DNA of 64,000 nt from Methyloceanibacter sp. wino2 (GCF_003071365.1 NZ_CP028960.1:372001-436000); one strand, 5' to 3'; positions 9,612 through 18,086 are shown, counted from the first letter of the stretch. Translations and numbers: made by a program. Notes: generated from the sequence alone by a model not told the origin.

Positions 9612-9971
9612 ATGGATTTCGACCTCAACACCGCCATCCTGGGCATTGCGGCACTCCTCTTCATCGTCGCCTTGCTCGTGCTGACGGTTTGGGCATTCAA
9701 AGCCTTGTTTGGCCAGGGAGAGGCCGGGACCACCAAGAAGGGCCGCGAACGGCGGCTGTCGGTGGTGGAGACGGCCCAGGTCGACCCGAACCGCAAGCTG
9801 TGTCTCGTGCGGCGGGACGATGTGGAGCACCTCCTCATCATCGGCGGACCAGTCGATCTCGTCGTCGAAACGGGAATCAAAGGCCGTCCCGCACCACTCC
9901 AGCCGCCGCACGGCGACGTGGTGATCGCAAAAACCGCCCCGAGGCCCGCACCCAAAATGGGCCAACCCTAG
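9612..9971 (+). CDS. FliO/MopB-like single-pass membrane protein
   Basis: A 119-residue protein with one N-terminal membrane helix (about 9-33, ILGIAALLFIVALLVLTVWAF) and then a small soluble domain reading RRLSVVETAQVDPNRKLCLV and HLLIIGGPVDLVVE. That pattern matches the FliO-type domain of flagellar export gate assembly factors, where a conserved Arg-Lys-containing strand is followed by an 'LLIIGG' strand. It is divergent from cckA, an arrangement I associate with alphaproteobacteria. No other flagellar gene lies in the window, so it may be a FliO paralogue and not the export-gate factor itself. The last 30 residues are proline-rich and probably disordered. Confidence 0.7.
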   Translation: MDFDLNTAILGIAALLFIVALLVLTVWAFKALFGQGEAGTTKKGRERRLSVVETAQVDPNRKLCLVRRDDVEHLLIIGGPVDLVVETGIKGRPAPLQPPHGDVVIAKTAPRPAPKMGQP

Positions 9972-10159
9972 GGTCCGAAAGGACATTTCGTATTGACTGT
10001 TGCTTTTGTGCAACGGCGGGTTTTCCTTGAGGTCCCCCCGCACTTGCGTTAGCGTTAATTCACGGTCTTACGGCGGCCCACCCGGGCAAGCGGATGAAGC
10101 AAACGCCGGTAACTTTGTTCGCCAACCGTGAGAACGCCGGCAGTTCCCTGCTAATGGTC

Positions 10160-10236
10160 CGACACCGACTGGTTATGCCAGTCATGTCAGTCCCCCAAAC
10201 ACTCTCCACTCCCCGCCTCACGCGGGGAGTTTTTTT
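10160..10236 (+). ncRNA. Candidate small RNA with C-rich single-stranded core and strong terminator
   Basis: The 307 bases between the FliO-like gene and the dipeptidase contain a 6-bp hairpin (GACTGG 10167-10172, CCAGTC 10178-10183), then a C-rich unpaired stretch including GTCCCCCAAAC (10190-10200), then a 9-bp terminator with seven Ts. This is the layout of a trans-acting sRNA with an anti-Shine-Dalgarno seed. The same 11-base core recurs in the tandem units at 33.4-33.9 kb. The 5' end is unknown; I see no convincing promoter, so the transcript may begin further up or be a processed 3' end of the FliO-like mRNA. Confidence 0.45.
10208..10236 (+). terminator. Rho-independent terminator
   Basis: ACTCCCCGC (10208-10216) pairs perfectly with GCGGGGAGT (10222-10230) around a CTCAC loop and runs into seven Ts ending at 10236. 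It ends plus-strand transcription before the dipeptidase gene. Confidence 0.9.
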
Positions 10237-10278
10237 GTGCGTGTTGACGCAGTCATACCCGGCTGGAATTCTCGGGCC

Positions 10279-11097
10279 ATGACCGTGCGCGACAGTTTGG
10301 CTTGGGCCGCCCTGATGGCGGCGGTCGTCCTCCTCGGGGCCTCGATGAGCACTGCCGGCACGCCGACCAAAAACGCGCCGAAGAGCACGATGCCCGACAG
10401 TTTCGTGTATCTGCGCGACGTGGACCCCACCATCCAACAAGACATGCGCTACGCGGGCAGCGACAACTTCACCGGACGCCGCGTGCCCGGCTACGACGCG
10501 CCGGAATGCATTCTGGTGCGCGAGGCAGCCGAAGCGCTGAAGGCGGCACAGGCCGATCTGAAGCCGCTCGGATACTCGATCAAGGTCTTCGATTGCTATC
10601 GTCCAGCGCAGGCTGTGGCCGCGTTCGTGGCGTGGTCGTCGAAACCGGACGATCCGGAGGCAAAACGGATGCATTACCCGAACCTGTCGAAGAAAGACCT
10701 GTTCCCGAACTACATCGCCACGCGATCCGGGCACTCGCGCGGCGCGACCCTCGACGTCACCATCGTGCCGACCGGCAGCAAGCCCTCGCCCGCGGAAGCC
10801 GATCCCGACAAGCCCGAGCCCTGCACCGAAGGCGATCCGGCCGACAACGGGCTCGACATGGGGACCGGGTTCGACTGTTTCGACACCAAGGCCAATACGG
10901 TCACAAAGGGCCTCACGCCGGACGAGGAGAAGCACCGCAAACTCCTTCTCGACGTCATGGGCCGTCACGGTTTTCAGAACTACCCGAAGGAGATCTGGCA
11001 CTTCACGTTCCAGCCGGAGCCCTTCCCCGATACCTATTTCGACTTCCCGGTCCTGCCGCGTCCCGGAAGCGGGCCGGACACGCTGGACGGCACGTGA
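10279..11097 (+). CDS. D-alanyl-D-alanine dipeptidase, VanX/DdpX-like (peptidase M15D)
   Basis: A 272-residue zinc dipeptidase of family M15D. A secretion signal or N-terminal membrane anchor is seen at about 7-26 (AWAALMAAVVLLGASMSTA). Family motifs are present: DCYRP near 105-109, the zinc motif SGHSRGATLD with H152 and D159, and EIWHF with the catalytic Glu near 238 and zinc His near 241. Such enzymes cleave D-Ala-D-Ala released from cell-wall turnover. In VanX the same chemistry supports vancomycin resistance, but there is no vanHA here, so a recycling role is more likely. I chose ATG 10279; the upstream GTG at 10237 abuts the terminator. The stop overlaps the next gene's start (GTGA), so the pair is cotranscribed. 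Confidence 0.88.
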   Translation: MTVRDSLAWAALMAAVVLLGASMSTAGTPTKNAPKSTMPDSFVYLRDVDPTIQQDMRYAGSDNFTGRRVPGYDAPECILVREAAEALKAAQADLKPLGYSIKVFDCYRPAQAVAAFVAWSSKPDDPEAKRMHYPNLSKKDLFPNYIATRSGHSRGATLDVTIVPTGSKPSPAEADPDKPEPCTEGDPADNGLDMGTGFDCFDTKANTVTKGLTPDEEKHRKLLLDVMGRHGFQNYPKEIWHFTFQPEPFPDTYFDFPVLPRPGSGPDTLDGT

Positions 11098-12533
11098 GCA
11101 ATTCGCCCCAGACCGGGATCGTCGAGACGTCCGTCCCGGGGCGCCTCGACCGCCTGCGCTGGGGCCGCTTCCATACGCTGATCGTTGTCGCTCTCGGCAT
11201 CACCTGGGTCCTCGACGGCCTCGAAGTGACTGTCGCCGGCGCCGTCGCCGGCGCCCTGAAAGAAAGCCCGGTTCTTCAACTCAGCAATGCGGAGGTCGGC
11301 CTCGCCTCGAGCTTCTATCTCGCGGGGGCCGTGCTCGGCGCGGTGCTGTTCGGCTGGCTCACAGACCGGCTGGGCCGCAAGCGGCTCTTCGTGATCACCC
11401 TCGGCGTCTATCTCGTCGCCACAGCCGCCACCGCGTTCTCCTGGAACTTCGCCAGCTTCGCTCTGTTTCGCTTCCTCACGGGCGCGGGGATCGGCGGCGA
11501 GTACACAGCAATTGCGTCGGCCATCCAGGAGTTCATCCCGGCGCGCTATCGCGGCCATACGGACCTTGCCATCAACGGCAGCTTCTGGATTGGGGCGGGC
11601 GCCGGTGCCGCCGGGTCGATCGTGCTGCTCGACCCCGCGTTTCTACCGCCCGACATTGGCTGGCGCGCCGCCTTCTTCATTGGATCAGTTTTGGGTCTCG
11701 GGATCCTGATCATCCGCCGATGGGTTCCGGAGTCGCCGCGCTGGCTGATGACCCATGGCCGCGCTGACGAAGCGCACGACATCCTCGACCAGATCGAGGA
11801 CCATCACCGCAATCGCGGCCATCATGTACCGGATCATGACGAGCCGGCCATTCGCATACAGACCCGGAGCCACACGCCCTTGCGCGAAGTTTGGCATGCG
11901 CTGTTCGATCTCCATCGGCAGCGCACGCTTGTGGGCCTCACCCTCATGGCTTCCCAGGCGTTCTTCTACAATGCGATCTTCTTCACCTATGCACTGGTCC
12001 TGACCGACTTCTATGGGATCGATGCCAGCCAGGTGGGCTGGTACCTCCTCCCCTTCGCGGCGGGAAATTTTCTCGGACCTTTGCTCCTCGGGCGCCTCTT
12101 CGACACGGTCGGGCGCCGCACCATGATCGCCCTTACCTATGCGATTTCCGGACTGCTGCTCGCGCTGACGGGCGCGCTCTTCGCCGCGGGCGTGCTCTCG
12201 GCCGCATGGCAAACGTTTGCCTGGACGGTGATCTTCTTCTTTGGCTCCGCGGCCGCGAGCTCGGCCTATCTCACGGTCAGCGAGACGTTCCCGCTGGAAG
12301 TCCGCGCGCTGGCGATCGCGTTCTTCTATGCGGTGGGCACGGGCGTCGGCGGCATCGGCGCACCGTTCCTGTTCGGCGCGCTGATCGACACCGGGTCGCG
12401 CTTCAGCCTGTTCGGCGGCTACCTATTTGGGGCCGGACTGATGCTCGCGGCAGCGGTCATCGTCGCGCGGTACGGGGTCGACGCCGAACGGAAGCCGCTC
12501 GAAAGCGTGGCCGCGCCCCTATCTGCAGTGTGA
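11094..12533 (+). CDS. MFS transporter, sugar-porter-like
   Basis: A 479-residue major facilitator with 12 predicted helices. The signature loop GWLTDRLGRKRLF between helices 2 and 3 and the PESPRWLM sequence after helix 6 place it near the sugar/metabolite:H+ symporter branch. A charged cytoplasmic loop (about 235-275) separates the two halves. The GTG start at 11094 overlaps the dipeptidase stop as GTGA and is in frame with the first helix. Because of the coupling it could import a dipeptide or D-alanine product, but the family mostly carries sugars or organic acids. The substrate is undetermined. Confidence 0.85.
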   Translation: MSNSPQTGIVETSVPGRLDRLRWGRFHTLIVVALGITWVLDGLEVTVAGAVAGALKESPVLQLSNAEVGLASSFYLAGAVLGAVLFGWLTDRLGRKRLFVITLGVYLVATAATAFSWNFASFALFRFLTGAGIGGEYTAIASAIQEFIPARYRGHTDLAINGSFWIGAGAGAAGSIVLLDPAFLPPDIGWRAAFFIGSVLGLGILIIRRWVPESPRWLMTHGRADEAHDILDQIEDHHRNRGHHVPDHDEPAIRIQTRSHTPLREVWHALFDLHRQRTLVGLTLMASQAFFYNAIFFTYALVLTDFYGIDASQVGWYLLPFAAGNFLGPLLLGRLFDTVGRRTMIALTYAISGLLLALTGALFAAGVLSAAWQTFAWTVIFFFGSAAASSAYLTVSETFPLEVRALAIAFFYAVGTGVGGIGAPFLFGALIDTGSRFSLFGGYLFGAGLMLAAAVIVARYGVDAERKPLESVAAPLSAV

Positions 12534-12537
12534 GAGT

Positions 12538-12978
12538 TTACTCGTCGCGGTAGACGCGCTCGCGGCGTTCGTGCCGCTCCTGCGCTTCGACGCTCAAGGT
12601 CGCGATCGGACGCGCATCGAGGCGCTTGAGGCTGATTGGCTCGCCCGTCTCTTCGCAGTAGCCGTAGGTGCCGTCGTCGATGCGCGCGAGCGCCTCGTCG
12701 ATCTTGGCGATCAGCTTGCGCTGGCGGTCGCGTGCGCGCAATTCAAGCGCACGTTCGGACTCGGACGTCGCCCGGTCGGCGATGTCGGCGTGCTGTTCGG
12801 AGTCGTTCTGCAAGTGCTCCAGAGTTTCTTTGGTCGAGCGCAGAATCTCGTCGCGCCAGTCCAGGAGCTTCCGCCGGAAATAGGCCCGTTGCAGATCGTT
12901 CATGAACGGTTCGTCTTCCGACGGCGTGTAGTCCTCGGGGAGAGTTTTGCTCTTTTTCGCAGTCGCCATCAGAGACAT
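12538..12978 (-). CDS. dksA: RNA polymerase-binding transcription factor DksA
   Basis: A 146-residue DksA/TraR protein that binds the RNA polymerase secondary channel and mediates ppGpp responses. A coiled-coil hairpin spans about 30-105 and carries the acidic tip region (ADIADRATSESE). The C-terminal finger reads YGYCEETGEPISLKRLDARP then ATLSVEAQERHE. Three of the four zinc cysteines of E. coli DksA are replaced (T, S and A), leaving one, as in other zinc-free alphaproteobacterial DksA proteins. Start choice is between ATG 12978, ATG 12969 and GTG 13017. Its stop lies 5 bases from that of the converging MFS gene. Confidence 0.93.
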   Translation of the reverse strand: MSLMATAKKSKTLPEDYTPSEDEPFMNDLQRAYFRRKLLDWRDEILRSTKETLEHLQNDSEQHADIADRATSESERALELRARDRQRKLIAKIDEALARIDDGTYGYCEETGEPISLKRLDARPIATLSVEAQERHERRERVYRDE

Positions 12979-13301
12979 TCCAAACGCGTTCCGTTCTTGT
13001 TGGCTCGGTGCCTGCACCGGCGTTCACTCGCCGTGTCGGCACCCCCCGTCGGACTGCCCCGTATTTACGGAACCGCGTTGGCAAGTCAAGACGCAGTCGC
13101 TGTTGACAGACACAGAAATTGATGAGCCATGCGCTCTTGCCTGGTCGTCACGCAGACAAAGCACCATGTACACTTCATCCGCACATTTGTTGTGCAGCGC
13201 GAACCCGCGCGATACCAAATATCCCGGTCCCTGCCACATTCTCCAGAAGCGGCCGCAGGCGTGGTCGGGCGGGGGTAGCGAGGAAAGGACAGAGCTGTAG
13301 C
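12979..13301. other. Intergenic region between dksA and ycjX
   Basis: These 323 bases separate divergent genes and must carry the dksA and ycjX promoters. Several overlapping frames are open, but none shows a motif or a coherent start. I see no hairpin-plus-T-tract, no tRNA and no repeat. Confidence 0.4.
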
Positions 13302-14760
13302 GTGCCACTCTCGACCTATACCGACGCCGCCGGCGATGCCGTTCGCAATATCGGCGACTACGCATCGAACCTGGTGACGCCGACCATCCGTCTCGGCGTG
13401 ACGGGTTTGGCGCGATCCGGCAAGACAGTCTTCATCTCCGCGCTGGTGCACAATCTCATGTCGGGGGGGCGCCTGCCCTTTTTCGATCCCGCGGCGGAGG
13501 GGCGCCTCTTGCGCGCCTATCTCGAACCGCAACCGGACGAGATTGTTCCGCGGTTCGAATATGAGAAGCACCTGGCCGACCTGACGGCGAACCCGCCGGA
13601 ATGGCCCGAGAGCACGCGACGCATCAGTCAGCTCCGGCTCACGCTCGAATACGAGTCCGCCAAGTTTTGGAAACGCCAGCTCGGCCGCGAGCGGCTGCAT
13701 ATCGACATTGTCGACTATCCCGGCGAATGGCTGCTCGACCTGCCGCTGCTCGATCTCAGTTACGCAGAGTGGTCGCGGGATGCGGTGAAGCGTAGCTACG
13801 ATGCCGCCCGCAACCCGGCGGCGAAGGCTTGGCAGGAAGCTCTCGCGCAGACCGATCCCGCCGGTCCCGCTGATGAGGCACACGCCGCGACCTTGTCGGA
13901 TTTGTTCAAGGCATATCTGCATGGGGTCCGCGCCGATCAGTATGCCTTGTCGACCATGCCGCCCGGGCGCTTCCTGATGCCGGGCGATCTCGAAGGCTCG
14001 CCAGCGCTGACCTTCGCGCCGCTCGATGCGAAGACCGAGACCGGCTTCTCACGGGATACACTATGGTCCCTGATGGAGCGGCGCTTCGAAGCCTATAAGC
14101 GCCACGTCATCCGCCCCTTTTTCCGCGATCATTTCGCACGGCTCGACCGGCAGATCGTTTTGATCGACGTGCTCTCCGCGCTCAATGGCGGACCGGCGGC
14201 GATGACGGACCTGGAACGAGCCATGCGCGAGATCTTGGAGTGCTACCGCACAGGGTCGAACAGCCTGTGGTCGAGCCTGTTCTCGCCGCGCATCGACCGC
14301 ATCGTTCTGGCCGCAACCAAGGCGGATCGCCTGCATCATGAGAGTCACGACCGGCTCGAAGCGATCCTGTCGCTGCTCGCCAAGAAGGCGATCGAGAAGG
14401 CGCAGCATCACGGCTCCGACGTCAAGGTGCTGGCGATGGCGGCGATCCGCGCGACGCGCGAGGCCGAAGCCAAGAGGGACGGCGAAAACGCTGCCCTGCA
14501 TTGTCGGCTATCCGCTGCCCGGGGAGAAAATTGGCCACCGCACATTCGACGGCACTGAAGCCTTCGCGATCTTTCCGGGTGACCTCCCGGCCGATCCGCA
14601 GGAAGCGATGTCGGGCTGGAAAACCAGCGACGCCGACGTGCGCTTCGTGCGCTTCCGGCCGCCGGATCCACAGCCTCTGCCGGCGGGCGGATTCGCACCC
14701 TTCCCGAATATCCGGCTGGACCGCGCCATGCAGGTGCTTCTCGGAGACCGTCTGACATGA
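13302..14760 (+). pseudogene. ycjX: YcjX-family P-loop protein, frameshifted near its C-terminus
   Basis: A YcjX (DUF463) GTPase-like protein with P-loop GLARSGKT at about 35-42 and the family's HIDIVDYPGEWLLDL segment. Reading stays in one frame to about 14480, then family residues continue one frame over: LPCIVGYPLPGEKIGHRTFD, AIFPGDLPADP and the ending NIRLDRAMQVLLGDRL. Removing one A from the AAAA run at 14485-14488 restores RDGETLPCIVG and a full-length product of about 485 residues. As written, the protein stops at 14558. The GTG 13302 start follows an AGGAAAGGA stretch. The restored stop overlaps ycjF by ATGA, the usual ycjX-ycjF pairing, which supports a sequence error over true loss. 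Its role is linked to envelope stress; the exact function is unknown. Confidence 0.85.
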
Positions 14761-15770
14761 CCAAAGCAGCATCCGGCAAGACCACATCGAACGGCGCCGA
14801 CACGTCACGGCGCAAACCGGCCTCGTTCCGGGTGGAGGACGTGGAGATCGTCATGGCGCCCGAGCCGGAACCGTTGCCGGGTACGCCGGAGACGGAGGCC
14901 GAGGTCGCGGGGCTGCCGAAGCTCGAGCGAGGCCTGCGCTGGGGCAGCATCTTCATCGGCGCGCTCGGCAGCCTGATCGGCCTCCTCGCGTCCCTGTGGC
15001 TGTACGACTATGTCCTCGCCCTGATCGCCCGCGACGACTGGATCGGCTGGGTCGCCGTCGTGCTGCTCGCGCTCGTATTGCTCGCGCTGCTCATGATCAT
15101 CTTGCGCGAACTCGCCGGCCTCATGCGCCTCGGCCGGCTCGACAAGATCCGTCACGAAGCGGACAGCGCCGCGCGTCAAAACGATAAGCCGCTCGCGATC
15201 GACGTGACCCGGCGCCTGAAGCGCTTCTATCGCGGCCGCGACGACCTCGCCTGGGGCATGCAGCGTCTCGCCGAGCATGAGAACGACATCATGAACGCCG
15301 AGGAGCTCTTGCGTCTCAGCGAGCGCACGCTGGTCGCGCCGCTCGATCCGGTTGCACGCAGCATCGTGGCCTCGTCCGCGAAGCGCGTCTCGGTCGTGAC
15401 CGCGGTCAGCCCCAATGCGCTCGTCGACATGATGTTCGTCGCCGCGCAGAACCTGCGCATGCTGCGGAAGCTCGCGACGCTCTACGGCGCGCGGCCTGGT
15501 TTCTTCTCGTTGATGAAGCTCGCGCGCATGGTGGTCACCCACATCGTGCTGACGGGAGGGATCGCCCTGGGCGACGACGTCATTCAGCAACTCGTCGGGC
15601 ACGGGCTCACGGCGCGGCTATCGAGGAAGCTCGGCGAGGGTGTTTTCAACGGAGCGCTGACGACGCGGATCGGGATCGCCACGATCGATGTCTGCCGTCC
15701 CCTGCCCTATATCGAGCAGCAGCGGCCGCGTTTTCGCGAACTCGTGGCGGAAGTGGCCGGGCTCAACTAA
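14757..15770 (+). CDS. ycjF: YcjF-family (TIGR01620, DUF697) inner-membrane protein
   Basis: A 337-residue partner of YcjX. A polar N-terminus of about 60 residues is followed by two membrane helices (about 63-86 and 95-118, LRWGSIFIGALGSLIGLLAS onwards), a helical cytoplasmic region, and the DUF697 domain (about 205-320) with VSPNALVDMMFVAAQNLRML and a small hydrophobic segment GGIALGDDVIQQLVGHG. The ATGA overlap with ycjX shows translational coupling. The family is found in envelope-stress regulons of proteobacteria; no biochemical activity is firmly assigned. Confidence 0.9.
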   Translation: MTKAASGKTTSNGADTSRRKPASFRVEDVEIVMAPEPEPLPGTPETEAEVAGLPKLERGLRWGSIFIGALGSLIGLLASLWLYDYVLALIARDDWIGWVAVVLLALVLLALLMIILRELAGLMRLGRLDKIRHEADSAARQNDKPLAIDVTRRLKRFYRGRDDLAWGMQRLAEHENDIMNAEELLRLSERTLVAPLDPVARSIVASSAKRVSVVTAVSPNALVDMMFVAAQNLRMLRKLATLYGARPGFFSLMKLARMVVTHIVLTGGIALGDDVIQQLVGHGLTARLSRKLGEGVFNGALTTRIGIATIDVCRPLPYIEQQRPRFRELVAEVAGLN

Positions 15771-15785
15771 GCCCGGGCCCGCTGC

Positions 15786-16835
15786 TCAGGCCTTGTTGAA
15801 CAGCTCGCAGCCGTCGATATGGGTCGTCTCGACCCGGCCGTCGTCGAAGCGCAGCGTCACGGTGATCTCGTCGGCGCACGCAAGTCCCGCCGCGTTGATC
15901 TTGAAACCGCTACCAGGGTCGCTGGAGGCCTGAGACTGGGGCTGCACGGCCGGCGAACTGAAGTCGTAGGACACGCCGGCCACGCGCGCTTGCATCGCCT
16001 TCGGCGGTTCGAGCCAGACGACGAAATGGTAGAGCGGCTTCGTGCGATCCGCGCCCATGATCTTGGTCGCCTTGCCCTTCGTCCATTTGCCGATGTCGGC
16101 ACTCGACACCTTGGTGATGCCCGGTGCCGGGCTTTGCGCCGGGGCAGTCCCCGACTTGTGCTGTTGGCCCGGCCCCATCGGCGTGAACACGACGGGTTCG
16201 ACTTCCTTCCAGGGCAAATTCTCTTGCGCCTCGGAAAAGGCCGCGAAGGACGCTTTGCGCGCGGACCCGGCTCCGTTGCGCTTGCCTTGTTTCGCCAGCA
16301 GCTCCGGCGGAATTTCGGCGAGGCCCGCGAGGTTCGGCTCTTGCGTCTGTGCCGGCTTTTCCGCCTGTTCCGGTTCTTCGGGCTGCGGCGCCGCGCTTGC
16401 GAGTTGCTGCTCTGGCGCATCCGTCGCCGGCGGGGTCGGGATGCTGCCGGTTGCTGCGAGCGTTTGCGGCGGCGGCGCGATCAGGATCTCGTCCGCGCGC
16501 GTGCCGGCGACGACGACGACGCCACTACCCCCAAGCGCCAACTCGACCGAGGCCAGCATCCGCCCATCGTTCCTGCCGGGCAGAGCGAGGGCGGCGAGTG
16601 TCAGCACAACAGCCGTGCTCGCGGCGATGAGCCGGACGGCAGGGCGCGGTAACCGCATGGCGCGTCCACGCAGCCATCGGGCGCGAACGGCAAGCTTTGG
16701 GAAGGTTTCGGCGGAGCGGCGGGCAACGTTGCGTCCGACGTTCGATGCGAACGCAAGCAGCGGCGACAGAGCAGCAAAAAGCGCTGCGCGCGATGCCGCC
16801 ATAAACGCCATTGCCTTGCCGACCAGCCTATTCAT
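15786..16835 (-). CDS. Membrane-anchored proline-rich protein with pYEATS-like C-terminal domain
   Basis: A 349-residue protein of no family I can name with confidence. It has a basic N-terminus, one strong membrane helix (about 72-90, LIAASTAVVLTLAALALPG), a Pro/Ala/Gln/Glu-rich linker (about 120-170), and a C-terminal domain from about 260. That domain reads YHFVVWLEPPKAMQARVAGV, then YDF, then ITVTLRFDDGRVETTHIDGCELF. The order of a VVWLE strand, an AGVSYDF strand and an ITVTLRFDDGR strand near the end resembles prokaryotic YEATS-like immunoglobulin domains. ATG 16835 is preceded by GGGGGA; an in-frame ATG at 16868 lacks one. Start and domain call are both tentative. Confidence 0.6.
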   Translation of the reverse strand: MNRLVGKAMAFMAASRAALFAALSPLLAFASNVGRNVARRSAETFPKLAVRARWLRGRAMRLPRPAVRLIAASTAVVLTLAALALPGRNDGRMLASVELALGGSGVVVVAGTRADEILIAPPPQTLAATGSIPTPPATDAPEQQLASAAPQPEEPEQAEKPAQTQEPNLAGLAEIPPELLAKQGKRNGAGSARKASFAAFSEAQENLPWKEVEPVVFTPMGPGQQHKSGTAPAQSPAPGITKVSSADIGKWTKGKATKIMGADRTKPLYHFVVWLEPPKAMQARVAGVSYDFSSPAVQPQSQASSDPGSGFKINAAGLACADEITVTLRFDDGRVETTHIDGCELFNKA

Positions 16836-17055
16836 CCGCTCGAAAATCCCCCTGCAGGACCCTAGCATACGCGCCGAACAGGGTCAGAAAAACGGCAGCG
16901 GCAACGGCTCGCCCGCGTTTTTCCGGGCACAAACGGGGCCTGCGGCAACCTGCCCGCCTGTGTATTATTAACACATTGATCTGATTGATTTTAATCGGCC
17001 TCCGGTGGATTGCGGGGATAAGCCTCACGCACCTGCTGCAACGAAAAACCAATCG

Positions 17056-17061
17056 TATAGT
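17056..17061 (+). promoter_or_regulatory. Possible -10 element (TATAGT)
   Basis: TATAGT at 17056-17061 is the best -10-like hexamer upstream of the hairpin-rich region that follows. The matching -35 position (17033-17038) is poor, so this is weak. Confidence 0.2.
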
Positions 17062-17067
17062 CTTGAT

Positions 17068-17525
17068 CTTGCGAGTTGGCCGGTTGTGGAAGGGGCTGAC
17101 GGAGAAATCTGGAGGCGCCGGGAAACGGCGGCAGACTCGTTAGGGCAAGGCAAGCCCGAGGTCATCCATGCCGTGGGTGGCTGAAGGCGGCGGGAAAAGT
17201 AGACGCGAAATTCTACGGTCTGGCGGTTGCGCCGCAGTACCGTGTGGTGAACCCGGCAGAGTGTTTCGCGCCACTGATCCCACCGCTGTCAGGCTTCTCG
17301 CTTGGCCAGAGCGGAAGCCGCGTCGTAGCAACGCGACGGAAAATAAGGGCCGTGGTCAGGTCGCGGCGCCGGCTCTCGGGAGCCCACTCGTGGGAGACCT
17401 TGCAGCCAAAACCGTGGCCAAGGGGCCGAAAGGTCCCGCGGCGCCGACCAGACGTCCCGAACGGGCGGGTGGTTCGACATCGCAACAGGGAGGCGGGGCC
17501 GACAAAGCTCCGCCTTTCTCTGTTT
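17068..17525 (+). ncRNA. Hairpin-rich gene-free region ending in a terminator; candidate structured RNA
   Basis: Between the pYEATS-like gene and the lipoprotein there are 745 bases without a convincing protein gene. The second half is rich in perfect short hairpins: 17199-17216 (GTAGA/TCTAC), 17321-17338 (CGTCG/CGACG), 17371-17384 (GGCTC, loop TCGG, GAGCC), 17422-17437 (GGGGCC, loop GAAA, GGTCCC). It ends in a terminator at 17492-17525. GNRA-type and TCGG loops favour a real folded RNA. It lacks the conserved cores of RNase P RNA, tmRNA and SRP RNA that I can recall. It may be a long leader of the lipoprotein mRNA or a stand-alone RNA. The 5' end is a guess. 16836-17067 holds nothing I can name. 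Confidence 0.35.
17492..17525 (+). terminator. Probable Rho-independent terminator
   Basis: GGCGGGGC (17492-17499) pairs with GCTCCGCC (17507-17514), one G-T wobble, loop CGACAAA, followed by the T-rich tract TTTCTCTGTTT. It lies 55 bases before the lipoprotein start, so it would end or attenuate a transcript coming from upstream. Confidence 0.65.
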
Positions 17526-17580
17526 CTGCAACCTGTCCCCCCTTTAGCTGGCCGCACCGCGCCGATAAGATCGCGCCGTC

Positions 17581-18075
17581 ATGCAATCGAAGTCCTCCAC
17601 ACGGTCCCGCCCCTACATCGCGGCCATCACCGCGCTCGGCGTTGTCGTGGTGCTCTCAGGCTGCGGTACGATGAGTTCGTTAGGCGGCGGCAACAATGCC
17701 AAAGCGCCGGGTGACGATAGCGCTATTGGCGGGCTTTGGAGCGGCGGGCTTCCGGCGGCTGACGGAATTCCTGGCTTCACGAAGAAGGCCAAGCCCAACG
17801 ATCGTCCGACCCGCGTGGGCTGGCTTTCGGCGCGTGCCTCCATTTGCGGCTTCGTATTCGACCCGGCACAGCTGCGCGCGCGCTACTTCGCGTTCGAACA
17901 ATCCTACGGCGCGGACGCCCGGCGGATGCAGGAAATCCAAAAAGCGTACGACTACTCGCTCGAATCCACGACCGCGCGCGCAAAGCAGGATGCGAAGTAC
18001 TGCACGCGCGAACGAGTCGACGAAATCCGTCCCGAGCTGAACCGGTATCTCGCCGGCGACTTCCGCACGTTCTAA
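17581..18075 (+). CDS. Small lipoprotein of unknown function
   Basis: A 164-residue protein with a lipobox: a hydrophobic helix (about 12-26, YIAAITALGVVVVLSGC) ends in LSGC, so Cys27 should be lipidated. The mature part has a Gly/Asn-rich linker, then an all-helical region (about 80-164) with FDPAQLRARYFAFEQSYGAD and an ending RPELNRYLAGDF. No enzyme motif is visible. It probably sits in the outer or inner membrane facing the periplasm. The preceding terminator suggests it has its own promoter or is attenuated. I do not recognise the family. Confidence 0.72.
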   Translation: MQSKSSTRSRPYIAAITALGVVVVLSGCGTMSSLGGGNNAKAPGDDSAIGGLWSGGLPAADGIPGFTKKAKPNDRPTRVGWLSARASICGFVFDPAQLRARYFAFEQSYGADARRMQEIQKAYDYSLESTTARAKQDAKYCTRERVDEIRPELNRYLAGDFRTF

Positions 18076-18086
18076 GGAATGGCAAG

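Noticed and set aside
10237-10278. GTG start at 10237 for the dipeptidase
   Set aside because: It directly abuts the terminator T-tract; the ATG at 10279 begins a proper hydrophobic signal segment.
17245-17310. Resemblance to a cobalamin riboswitch (GGTGAA...CGCGCCACTG)
   Set aside because: Spacing and the B12-box do not fit, and the next gene is a lipoprotein without any tie to cobalamin.
17168-17674. 168-codon frame in the hairpin-rich region
   Set aside because: Low-complexity Arg/Pro/Ala composition, overlaps the terminator and the lipoprotein start in another frame, no motif.
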